The translations under genes and the position numbers were made by a program. From NCBI GenBank assembly GCA_002726915.1, contig PBSY01000038.1, forward strand, positions 119,808 to 183,807: 64,000 nucleotides of DNA. Reading direction: 5' to 3'. This DNA is from Verrucomicrobiales bacterium (GTDB lineage Bacteria; Verrucomicrobiota; Verrucomicrobiia; Verrucomicrobiales; DEV007). Positions 8,346-15,404 of this stretch are shown here, one piece after another (within the stretch, counting starts at the first letter, position 1; the number at the start of each line of letters is the position of its first letter). The notes under the pieces are model-generated. The model worked only from the letters and a program-made list of their open reading frames with translations. It searched no databases and was not told where the DNA came from.

Positions 8346-9032
8346 CTACTGATTGACCAACTCTTGAAGCGCTAAACGGCTTTCTGGAGAGAGGTCCACC
8401 AGTGGATAAGGCACTTCCCTACCATCAATCATGAAGATGACTGTGGAGTCATTGACTAATTTAACCGCAGCCATGATTTCTTTACCATCCGCATTAGTCC
8501 AAACACTGGGCTCGGAAAGGATAGCTTCAGCTGCCGGACCATCAGCGCCTGCCTCCTCAGGTTCCTCCTTGGTTGCACCGGTTACGTTAACTGTCTTGAG
8601 GTGCTTGCGCAGTTCCCTGTCCACATCGCGAATGTCTTTCTTCATCGCGTCATAAGAGATGCCTCTGATACTCTGAGCACCATCCGCCGTGGTAACAAAC
8701 ACCATTGGAATCGTGTTGCCTGAATCCTTGCGTGCTGCTTTCGCCCCCGCCGGAAGAGACTGATAATCTGTTTCGCTATTCGCATTCGCAAAAACGACTA
8801 CCCCTGCGCTTCGAAACTCCTTAAATGCTGCCAAACTGGTAGCTATGCAGGGGCCTCACGATGTCCCCGGATCGGTGTAGACAAAGATTAGAGGCTTCTT
8901 CTCTTCCAATGCCTCTGCTTTGGCCTCCTCCAGCTCTTCCATATTGAAAACTGAAGACGGGATTCTCACATCCGCATTCACCGCGAATAACAAAAGGGAA
9001 CACAAACAGATTAACGACACTATTCTCTTCAT
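8346..9032 (-). CDS. Candidate selenoprotein: periplasmic thioredoxin-like UGPC protein with SHD1-like C-terminus
   Basis: Read through one in-frame TGA (8856-8858), this encodes 228 residues. The signal peptide is MKRIVSLICLCSLLLFAVNA. A thioredoxin-like strand, PLIFVYTDPGTS (47-58), then leads into TGA-G-P-C (59-62), exactly where thioredoxins have C-G-P-C. A cis-Pro candidate is Pro109 in NTIPMVFV. Residues 174-228 resemble an SHD1-type domain (VWTNADGKEI, then VPYPLVDLSP). Both sides of the TGA are in one frame with conserved character, and a SECIS-like hairpin follows, so I infer selenocysteine rather than a pseudogene. It would be a periplasmic thiol-disulfide or peroxide-handling enzyme. 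Without recoding the product stops at residue 58. No selenocysteine machinery gene is in the window. A nonsense mutation or sequencing error remains possible. Confidence 0.7.
8827..8843 (-). promoter_or_regulatory. Candidate bacterial SECIS hairpin
   Basis: On the minus strand, 12 bases after the in-frame TGA, GCTACCA pairs with TGGCAGC around a GTT loop: seven positions, of which six are Watson-Crick and one is an A-C mismatch. The apical loop starts 20 bases after the TGA with a G as its first base. Known bacterial SECIS elements sit within the coding region just downstream of UGA, with a loop about 16-37 bases away and a conserved G among the first two loop bases, so the geometry fits. The stem is short, so this alone would not be decisive. 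Confidence 0.55.
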
Positions 9033-9191
9033 GGACCATACGGTGCCTCAAGTTGTAAAAACTGTCTAGCCACGATCGTATCACCAAATTTAAAAATGAA
9101 GCCGGCGCTGATCCAGCGTGGACTTTCCTCGCTTATTTGAGAATCTTGACTCTCTAATTATCCCTAACGCTTAGCGCGTCACTTGTGAAAT

Positions 9192-9210
9192 TGGAGGCGA
9201 GGGCGGGAAT
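9192..9210 (-). repeat. 19-bp duplicate of the tRNA-Cys 3' end
   Basis: These 19 bases are identical to 9355-9373, which is the CCA end, acceptor strand and part of the T-stem of the tRNA-Cys gene. The two copies are in the same orientation, 163 bases apart. The match then breaks into a single substitution and diverges, so this is not a whole second tRNA. Duplicated tRNA 3' ends are the usual trace of site-specific integration, but the stretch between the copies is too small to hold an integrase gene. Confidence 0.8.
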
Positions 9211-9244
9211 TGATGGCAACTACGTCGCCACCCGTGCTGTTTTG

Positions 9245-9353
9245 AATTCGCGCTGCGAATTGGGTGACAATCCTGCTTTGCAGGACATGGGCATTGAACC
9301 TGCGGTTAGACCCCCGCCCCGTTGGGGCAAGTTGCACTTCACGCTGTGAAGTG
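9245..9353. repeat. Cluster of five perfect hairpins with three-base loops
   Basis: Between the two copies of the tRNA-Cys end are five perfect inverted repeats, each with a 3-base loop: 9245-9261 (7-bp stem, loop GCT), 9271-9285 (6 bp, loop TTT), 9297-9307 (4 bp, loop TGC), 9316-9328 (5 bp, loop GTT) and 9335-9353 (8 bp, loop GCT). Stem sequences differ, so this is not a simple tandem repeat. The last ends one base before the tRNA CCA end. A sixth of the same style (5-bp stem, loop ATC) lies at 9106-9118. Function unknown. Confidence 0.75.
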
Positions 9354-9354
9354 G

Positions 9355-9428
9355 TGGAGGCGAGGGCGGGAATCGAACCCGCGATAGAGCTTTTGCAGAG
9401 CCCGGCCTTACCACTTGGCTACCTCGCC
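9355..9428 (-). tRNA. tRNA-Cys (anticodon GCA)
   Basis: A 74-base cloverleaf on the minus strand with encoded CCA. The acceptor stem is GGCGAGG with CCTCGCC, the discriminator base is T (U73, an identity element of tRNA-Cys), the D-stem is GCC with GGC, the anticodon stem-loop has loop CTGCAAA giving GCA, and the T-arm is GCGGG TTCGATT CCCGC. It lies 92 bases downstream of the sulfate-assimilation operon on the same strand and upstream of the candidate selenoprotein gene. Confidence 0.95.
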
Positions 9429-9520
9429 GACGCATTCTCCTGAAATAGGAGGGCGGTATTTAAAGCCCATTCAGGTTAGCTGTCAACGGGATACCTCGAT
9501 GTCATTTCAACTCGCCAAAC

Positions 9521-10810
9521 TTACATAATCATTCCAGCCGCTACCGTCTCGTTACTCTGGACATCAATGAGAACAAAACTACCTGTCTGACGATTTCGAC
9601 GATAGGAATCGTAGTGCAAGGGTGCTGAAGTCCGCAGCGTGATGCGTCCAATCTCGTTGAGAGTAAAAGTCTGGTCGTCCTCGATCTTGTGCAAAGTATT
9701 GATGTTAACCTTATAACGGACTTCCTCTACAACAGCTTTCACCTCCTTGGTTGTGTGCCGCAGATAATACTTCCCACGCGGTTGAAGTTGAGTTGTTTCT
9801 GAGAACCAGCAGATCATCGCTTCAATTTCCTGCCCCTTCTCCGGCGGATTGTTCGGCTTGGCAATCATATCACCGCGACTGATGTCGATTTCATCCTCGA
9901 GAGTCATGGTGAAGGACAGCGGCGCGAACGCCTCGTCCACGGGACCATCCAGCGTCTCAATCGATTTTATCTTAGTCGTAAATCCTGAAGGCTGAACCAC
10001 GACATCATCACCAGGTTTGAAAACACCACCAGCAACGCGACCTGCATAACCACGAAAATCATGGTGCTCGTCTGAATGTGGGCGAATGACCCACTGCACC
10101 GGGAAGCGGGCATCCACGTGGTTGTGGTCGGAACCGATGTAAACGTTCTCCAGTTGGTAGAGCATCGTCGGACCTTCGTACCAAGACATCTTCTCCGACT
10201 TAACGACCACATTGTCTCCATGAAGCGCACTGATCGGAATCGGTGTTATGTCGACGATGTTGTTGAGTCGGGAAGCAAAAGTTTTGAAGTCTTCCACGAT
10301 CCTGTCAAAAGCCTCCTGCTTGTGGTCGACAAGATCCATCTTGTTCACCGCGAGAATAACATGACGGATGCGCAGCAAGTTCGCAATGAAGGCGTGGCGG
10401 CAAGTCTGCTCGATCACACCAGTACGGGCGTCGACCAGTACGATGGCGAGGTTAGCGGTGGAGGCACCGGTCACCATATTACGGGTATACTGAATGTGCC
10501 CGGGAGTATCAGCGATGATGAACTTTCGCTTCGGTGTCGCGAAATAACGGTAAGCCACGTCGATCGTGATACCTTGTTCGCGCTCGGCACGAAGGCCATC
10601 AGTTAGCAAAGCGAGGTTCACGTTTTCGTCACCACGCTTTCTGGAGGTTGCTTCCACCGCTTCGATCTGATCTTCGAATGTATTCTTAGAATCGTAGAGC
10701 AGGCGACCAATGAGGGTGGATTTTCCATCATCAACACTGCCTGCCGTTGTGAATCGCAGCAGGTCCATGTCGAGATAACCTTCGTCGTAAGGGATGTCAG
10801 TGTGAGACAT
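9521..10810 (-). CDS. cysN: Sulfate adenylyltransferase large subunit (GTPase)
   Basis: A 429-residue CysN. Together with CysD it makes APS from sulfate and ATP, with GTP hydrolysis driving the unfavourable reaction. GTPase motifs are clear: P-loop GSVDDGKST at residues 24-32, DTPGH, and NKMD near residue 155. EF-Tu-like beta-barrel domains follow. The length is shorter than E. coli CysN (about 475) but all motifs are present, and no APS kinase domain is fused. It starts 48 bases after cysD and is last in the cysHCDN order on the minus strand. Confidence 0.93.
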   Translation of the reverse strand: MSHTDIPYDEGYLDMDLLRFTTAGSVDDGKSTLIGRLLYDSKNTFEDQIEAVEATSRKRGDENVNLALLTDGLRAEREQGITIDVAYRYFATPKRKFIIADTPGHIQYTRNMVTGASTANLAIVLVDARTGVIEQTCRHAFIANLLRIRHVILAVNKMDLVDHKQEAFDRIVEDFKTFASRLNNIVDITPIPISALHGDNVVVKSEKMSWYEGPTMLYQLENVYIGSDHNHVDARFPVQWVIRPHSDEHHDFRGYAGRVAGGVFKPGDDVVVQPSGFTTKIKSIETLDGPVDEAFAPLSFTMTLEDEIDISRGDMIAKPNNPPEKGQEIEAMICWFSETTQLQPRGKYYLRHTTKEVKAVVEEVRYKVNINTLHKIEDDQTFTLNEIGRITLRTSAPLHYDSYRRNRQTGSFVLIDVQSNETVAAGMIM

Positions 10811-10858
10811 ATTAAGAAATAATAAAGTGTTAGTAATTTAGAGGATTCAGAGACCGGC

Positions 10859-11779
10859 CTAGAAATAGCCTTCCTTCTTTCTGTCCTCCATGGCGGTTTC
10901 AGAACGTTTGTCATCAGCTCTTGTTCCCCGCTCAGTCTGGCGCGCTGTCGCCACTTCTTGAATAATTGCGTCCATGTGGGAAGCCTCAGAATAAACAGCC
11001 CCGGTGCAGGTCATGTCACCAATGGTCCGAAAACGAACCACGGCATCTCTCTCAATTTCCTCGCCCTCCTGCGGAACAACCACGTCACTCAGGGCAAGCA
11101 GCGCACCATTACGATGAACCACGTCACGCTTGTGGGAGAAGTAAAGACTCGGTAGCGGGATCTTCTCTGCCTTAATATACTGCCAAACATCCATTTCGGT
11201 CCAATTGGACAAAGGGAACACCCTAAAGTGCTCACCGTGGTGTTTGCGCCCATTGAAAATATTCCATAGCTCAGGTCGCTGGTTCTTAGGGTCCCACTGG
11301 CCAAAGTCATCTCGATGAGAGAAGAAGCGTTCCTTGGCGCGAGCTTTTTCTTCGTCGCGGCGACCACCGCCTAGGCAGGCGTCGTAGTGATTGTCTTCGA
11401 TCGTGTCGAGTAGCGTCACCGTTTGAAGGGCATTGCGGCTCGCAAATGGCCCCTTCTCTTCCTGCACTCTCCCCTGGTCGATAGAATCCTGCACCAGACC
11501 AACAACAAGTTCTGCATGCAACTCGGCCACATAATCATCGCGATACTGGATCGTTTCTTCAAAGTTGTGGCCAGTGTCGACGTGTACCAGCGGGAAGGGA
11601 ATGCGTGCTGGGTAAAACGCCTTCCGCGCCAGGTGTGCCATGACAATGGAATCCTTACCGCCGGAAAACAATAGCGCCGGCTTTTCGAACTGGGCCGCAG
11701 TTTCACGCAGGATGAAGATCGCTTCAGATTCCAGTTGAGCGAGATGGTTGACTCGATAGGAGTGTCTTTCTTGTTCCAT
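10859..11779 (-). CDS. cysD: Sulfate adenylyltransferase small subunit
   Basis: A 306-residue CysD, the catalytic ATP-pyrophosphatase subunit that adenylates sulfate to APS. The PP-loop SGGKDS lies near residues 39-44 in LLFSGGKDSIVMAHLARKA. Other typical stretches are PLVHVDTGHNFEE, GGGRRDEEKARAKER and FPLSNWTEMDVWQYI, and the C-terminus ends with the usual RKKEGYF-like tail. The length is that of the family (about 300). It starts 17 bases after cysC ends and precedes cysN, so the two subunits are likely made from one transcript. Confidence 0.95.
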   Translation of the reverse strand: MEQERHSYRVNHLAQLESEAIFILRETAAQFEKPALLFSGGKDSIVMAHLARKAFYPARIPFPLVHVDTGHNFEETIQYRDDYVAELHAELVVGLVQDSIDQGRVQEEKGPFASRNALQTVTLLDTIEDNHYDACLGGGRRDEEKARAKERFFSHRDDFGQWDPKNQRPELWNIFNGRKHHGEHFRVFPLSNWTEMDVWQYIKAEKIPLPSLYFSHKRDVVHRNGALLALSDVVVPQEGEEIERDAVVRFRTIGDMTCTGAVYSEASHMDAIIQEVATARQTERGTRADDKRSETAMEDRKKEGYF

Positions 11780-11796
11780 TATTCTCTTAAAAGGTT

Positions 11797-12411
11797 TTAA
11801 CCGGCAGAATCGCCAATCTTGGCCATTACTGCTGAAAAAAGTTGTTCAAGTGCTTCATTTTCTTTAAGCGCTTCGGTATCGATAATGAGATCAGGACGCG
11901 AAGGCTCTTCGAATGCCGAGTCCTTGCCTGTAAATTGTTTTACCTCGCCGGCCTTAACCTTGGCATAAAGACCCTTGGGATCCCGTTCCGCGCAAGTCTT
12001 GAAGGAAGCCTTAACGTAGACTTCAAGCAGATCTTTATCTCCGATGACGCCACGAGCGAGATCGCGTAATTCATTGTTGGGAGTAATGAAGGAGGCGACC
12101 GTGATGATACCGCTGTCGGCAAAGAGCTTGGCCACTTCGGCAACGCGTCGAATATTCTCGAGCCGGTCTCCATCGGAGAAGCCGAGATTACTGTTGAGTC
12201 CGGAACGTATATTGTCTCCGTCGAGCAGCTTAACGAGTTTGCGCCTTTCATGGAGGCGGCGTTCCAGCAAGTTTGCAAGCGTGGTCTTTCCCGATCCACT
12301 GAGACCATACATCCAGATCACTGCTCCACGCTGACCGAGTAAATCCTCCTTCGCCTCGCGAGGGAGCATCGTGTCAAAAACGGGATAAATGTGGTCGAGA
12401 TTCGAACCCAT
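11797..12411 (-). CDS. cysC: Adenylyl-sulfate kinase
   Basis: A 204-residue APS kinase that phosphorylates APS to PAPS in the cytoplasm. The Walker A motif GLSGSGKTT lies near residues 36-44, followed by LANLLERRL and LDGDNIRSGLNSNLGFS, which is the APS-binding segment. At the position of the family's ISP motif this protein has FITPNNELRD, with Thr in place of the usual Ser. A lid region around AKVKAGEVKQFTGKDSAFEEP matches the family. Its presence as a separate gene fits a PAPS-type reductase encoded by cysH. It starts 27 bases after cysH. Confidence 0.93.
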   Translation of the reverse strand: MGSNLDHIYPVFDTMLPREAKEDLLGQRGAVIWMYGLSGSGKTTLANLLERRLHERRKLVKLLDGDNIRSGLNSNLGFSDGDRLENIRRVAEVAKLFADSGIITVASFITPNNELRDLARGVIGDKDLLEVYVKASFKTCAERDPKGLYAKVKAGEVKQFTGKDSAFEEPSRPDLIIDTEALKENEALEQLFSAVMAKIGDSAG

Positions 12412-12438
12412 GAGTAAGAGTCGCTAATTAGTAGGGGC

Positions 12439-13161
12439 TCAGATAACGAAATCCATGTCCTCGTGAAGGCCGCACTCCCGCTTCAAGCCATGAAAGCGGG
12501 TTTCCTCTTCACTCATGCCATCGGTCAACTTGGACGACGTATGCCAGTCTCCGATAGATGCATAGCCCTCGTCTCGCAGCGGGTGGTAGGGCAAGTCGTT
12601 ATCCTGCAGGTATTGACCGATATCCATGTCAGACCAGTCAATGATGGGGTGAATCTTGTATCTATCGCGCTGGATAGCTAGGACTGGAGCTCTTTCCCGG
12701 GTGCTACTTTGCTGACGCCGAATCCCAGAGATCGAGGCGTTCAAACCAAGCTCATCGAGCGCACGATTCATTGGCTCAACCTTGTTGATCTGGTTGTATT
12801 GCTCGATACCCTCGACTCCTTTCTCCCAGAGCTTTCCATGCCGCGCCTCCTGAAAAGCGGCAGATACAGAGGCCTGATAGACCTTGAGGTTCAGATTGAG
12901 GCGCTCAGTGAGAGCATCGATAAAGTGGTAGGTCTCTTTGAAGAGATAGCCCGTATCCACCAATATTACGGGGATATCAGCTTTTGCCCGGGTCACCATA
13001 TGAAGCAAAACGGCTGATTGAGCTCCAAAACTAGAGGTCAAGCCGATGCGATCTCCCCAATGATCAACAGCCCACTGAACACGCTCCTGAGCGCTCAAAG
13101 ACTCGAGATTTTTCGCTTCAAACGCCAAATCGACGTTCTCTGTGATGGTTTCAGTAGCCAT
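12439..13161 (-). CDS. cysH: Phosphoadenylyl-sulfate reductase (PAPS reductase)
   Basis: A 240-residue thioredoxin-dependent reductase producing sulfite from PAPS. Motifs: [14 protein letters not shown] (modified PP-loop), [27 protein letters not shown], and the C-terminal KRECGLHE with the catalytic Cys. The two Cys pairs that bind the Fe-S cluster in APS-type reductases are absent, which predicts use of PAPS and agrees with the adjacent cysC. It is the first gene of the operon. A hairpin just before its start (13171-13185) could influence translation. The peroxiredoxin gene is divergent from it, 199 bases away. Confidence 0.92.
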   Translation of the reverse strand: MATETITENVDLAFEAKNLESLSAQERVQWAVDHWGDRIGLTSSFGAQSAVLLHMVTRAKADIPVILVDTGYLFKETYHFIDALTERLNLNLKVYQASVSAAFQEARHGKLWEKGVEGIEQYNQINKVEPMNRALDELGLNASISGIRRQQSSTRERAPVLAIQRDRYKIHPIIDWSDMDIGQYLQDNDLPYHPLRDEGYASIGDWHTSSKLTDGMSEEETRFHGLKRECGLHEDMDFVI

Positions 13162-13170
13162 TGAAAAATA

Positions 13171-13185
13171 CCTATTCTTGATAGG
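13171..13185 (-). promoter_or_regulatory. Inverted repeat in the cysH leader
   Basis: CCTAT (13171-13175) and ATAGG (13181-13185) form a 5-bp dyad with a 5-base spacer, ending 9 bases upstream of the cysH start codon. On the transcript the stem would include the only AGG near the start codon, so it could mask ribosome binding. As DNA it could be an operator for an Rrf2- or LysR-like sulfur regulator. Neither role can be told from the sequence. Confidence 0.25.
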
Positions 13186-13360
13186 ATTGGTCGACTTTAG
13201 ATGTCATCAACTAACCTTCTCTGCGTCGTTCGGTCAAATTTTTTCCTCCACTCGGTGTCGGAATCCCACTTTTGAGTCCGTAAAAGCTCCTCATCCGTAG
13301 TTGACTCACGAGAGGTTGCAGCCACCTTGCCCCTCATTCTTAAACCTACTATTTCCTATC

Positions 13361-13990
13361 ATGTCAGTACTAGTTGGAAAACCTGCCCCTTCCTTCAATG
13401 CCAGCGCGGTCGTTAACGGCCAAGTGGTAGAAGACTTCTCTCTCGATCAGTATAAGGGAGGAAAATACGTTATACTTTTCTTTTACCCAAAGGACTTCAC
13501 TTTCGTCTGCCCAACCGAGCTTCACGCCTTTCAAGATCACCTCTCCGATTTTACGAGCCGCAATGTCGAAATCGTTGGCGTCTCAACCGACACCGAGATG
13601 TCACACTGGGGATGGCTTCAAGTGCCCCGCGAAAAAGGTGGCATCGGCGGCGTAACATATCCGCTCGTGGCCGACACCAACAAGACGATCTCTGCTGACT
13701 ACGATGTGCTCGTCGGAGATTACGGTTTCGACGAGTATGGTGACCTTATGGTTGAAGGGGAACTGATTGCCTACCGTGGTCTTTTCCTCATCGATAAAGA
13801 GGGAATCGTTCAGCACCAACTTGTCAATAATTTGCCGCTCGGCCGCTCAATCAAAGAGGCGATTCGCATGGTTGATGCGCTTCAACACTTCGAAGAAAAC
13901 GGCGAAGTTTGCCCGATGGACTGGGAGAAGGGTTCCGACGCTATGGAAGCCAACCACGATAGCACTGCAGCTTACCTTGCTAAAGGTTGA
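13361..13990 (+). CDS. Typical 2-Cys peroxiredoxin (AhpC/TSA family) with an insertion
   Basis: A 209-residue thiol peroxidase that reduces hydrogen peroxide and organic hydroperoxides. The peroxidatic Cys50 is in FYPKDFTFVCPTE, the resolving Cys is in the C-terminal GEVCPMDWEKGS, and the GGIGG loop matches the sensitivity motif. Between SADYDVL and AYRGLFLIDKEG, where family members have a short turn, there is an acidic insertion of roughly 13-15 residues (GDYGFDEYGDLMVEG). The ATG at 13361 gives the family's usual N-terminus; an upstream ATG in frame adds a stretch without resemblance. It is divergent from cysH. No Shine-Dalgarno is seen. Confidence 0.92.
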   Translation: MSVLVGKPAPSFNASAVVNGQVVEDFSLDQYKGGKYVILFFYPKDFTFVCPTELHAFQDHLSDFTSRNVEIVGVSTDTEMSHWGWLQVPREKGGIGGVTYPLVADTNKTISADYDVLVGDYGFDEYGDLMVEGELIAYRGLFLIDKEGIVQHQLVNNLPLGRSIKEAIRMVDALQHFEENGEVCPMDWEKGSDAMEANHDSTAAYLAKG

Positions 13991-14002
13991 GCACTGATTG
14001 GT

Positions 14003-14059
14003 ATCTTAGACTATTCGAAAGGGCGCGGAGCAATCGTTACCCTTTCTGGTTCCTAAGAT
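14003..14059 (+). terminator. Nested stem after the peroxiredoxin gene
   Basis: ATCTTAG (14003-14009) can pair with CTAAGAT (14053-14059), and within it AAAGGG (14018-14023) can pair with CCCTTT (14040-14045). It begins 12 bases after the peroxiredoxin stop. There is no run of T after it, so it is either a weak terminator, an mRNA-stabilising 3' structure, or chance. Confidence 0.3.
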
Positions 14060-14250
14060 CTCCATCTCATCTCGAAAATTGGTTATTGCTGCAACACGAA
14101 ACTTGACCCGACCCCTAATTGGCTCGCAAATACTCTCAACCCTTCGGGAGAGATTTAAGAAGACTCGATTCAGACTGATTAGGATTTACTTGCCACGCTC
14201 ACTCATTAAGGCTCTTTAAGGGAAAGTATTTTGCTTTCCGGATTAATAAT

Positions 14251-15072
14251 ATGGCCGCCCTGAAATCCATCCAATACACCTTCGCACGTTACCTCCTCAG
14301 GCGTCCGTTTATGGAAGCGTACGTGCCTGAGCATCGCCTCCGAATCAAGTTCAAAACAGAGGATGCTTTGGGTAGACACATGTTCAAGAGGGCGGAATAC
14401 GAGCCACATCTTACAAATTTCGTCTGCAAGAATGTAAAGCTCAAGGCGGGTGAGCATGCTATCGACATTGGTGCCAACCTCGGCTGGTATTCTCTTCTTA
14501 TGAACACGATGTCAGAACCTGGGGCATCAATACACGCATTCGAACCTGATGTGCTCAACTACGAACTACTGGAGCACAATCTCAACAAAAACGAGGCCCG
14601 CAATATCAAAACAAATCAGATCGCGCTTTCAGATAAAGACGGCGAGAGCGTCTTGCATCTCTACGAAGACAAGAACCGCGGTCGGCATTCTCTTTTGCCC
14701 ATCAACGATGGCGAAAAGATCAACGTCAAGACCACCAGCCTCGACACTTACCTGAAGTCCCGTGATATCAGCGGCTCCGCAGTGACATTCATTAAAATCG
14801 ACATTGAAGGGTTTGAGCAAGTCGCGCTGAAAGGGGCTAGTCAAACATTATCACAGCGGCCGATGATACTCTCGGAATTCGTTCCGGACTACATCAAGAA
14901 CGGGGGGTTGAGTGCCGATGACTACATCGATTACATGTTCGGGTTCGACTACATGGCCTTTTTGTTAACAGAGGCGGGAGCGGAAGAGGTAGGGGCAGAC
15001 TATCTGAGATCGGCAACCGGTGCGCTTGATATTCTCTGGTCCTCGGAGGAGGTCAATTGGAAGCCGAACTGA
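14251..15072 (+). CDS. FkbM family SAM-dependent methyltransferase
   Basis: A 273-residue methyltransferase. The SAM-binding motif I is AIDIGANLGWYSLLM (residues 70-84), the acidic motif is HAFEPD about 20 residues on, and the FkbM-type segment VTFIKIDIEGFEQVALKGA lies near residue 183, followed by RPMILSEFVPD. FkbM proteins O-methylate sugars or small molecules, often in polysaccharide or glycolipid modification; the substrate is unknown. It stands alone, with 260 bases before it and 332 after it. A short hairpin (14221-14239) sits just before the start. Confidence 0.85.
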   Translation: MAALKSIQYTFARYLLRRPFMEAYVPEHRLRIKFKTEDALGRHMFKRAEYEPHLTNFVCKNVKLKAGEHAIDIGANLGWYSLLMNTMSEPGASIHAFEPDVLNYELLEHNLNKNEARNIKTNQIALSDKDGESVLHLYEDKNRGRHSLLPINDGEKINVKTTSLDTYLKSRDISGSAVTFIKIDIEGFEQVALKGASQTLSQRPMILSEFVPDYIKNGGLSADDYIDYMFGFDYMAFLLTEAGAEEVGADYLRSATGALDILWSSEEVNWKPN

Positions 15073-15404
15073 GGGAGCCACCCCGATCGCCAGGGTGAAA
15101 CAGCGGAGCAACATCTTGTGCTTTCTTGAAACCAAAAAGGCAATCTCCGGAAGCTTTTCCCGCGGCGATTGCCTGCCTTGCCTCCTCGAGAAGCCATTTA
15201 CTGGGCAGCGCTACCGCAGTTGGATTTCTCCGCTACGACCTTGGAGGCAAACGCTTCAATCTGATCAACTGCAAGCCCTAAGATAGCGACTTATTTGAGG
15301 GCGGTGCGTTATTTGACGGAAGAATTGGCTACGCCTACCGTATCGTTTCTTAAGGTAAAGGCCGGATCTTTAAGACGGGCCTGTTCCCCTGCCTCTGTTG
15401 ACGA
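15073..15404. other. Intergenic stretch without a visible gene
   Basis: 332 bases between the FkbM methyltransferase and the large TPR gene. I see no open frame with coding character, no tRNA and no clear promoter. The start of the TPR gene is a TTG with no ATG or GTG nearby, so its exact 5' boundary is not certain. Confidence 0.4.

Noticed and set aside
8856..8858. TGA read as a plain stop, splitting the gene into a short leader peptide and a separate downstream gene
   Set aside because: The downstream part has no ATG at a suitable place and would lose the signal peptide and the active-site strand, and the TGA sits exactly at the CGPC Cys. Recoding explains more.
9136..9146. GAGGAAAGTCC on the minus strand, identical to the conserved region I core of RNase P RNA
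   Set aside because: No other RNase P RNA signature (such as the GGTAAGAGC-type segment or the ACAGAA-type 3' end) follows within 400 bases, and the region runs into the thioredoxin-like gene. Probably chance.
9220..9435. Open frame of 71 codons on the minus strand across tRNA-Cys and the hairpin cluster
   Set aside because: It runs through a tRNA gene and palindromes and shows no protein family features; treated as a shadow.
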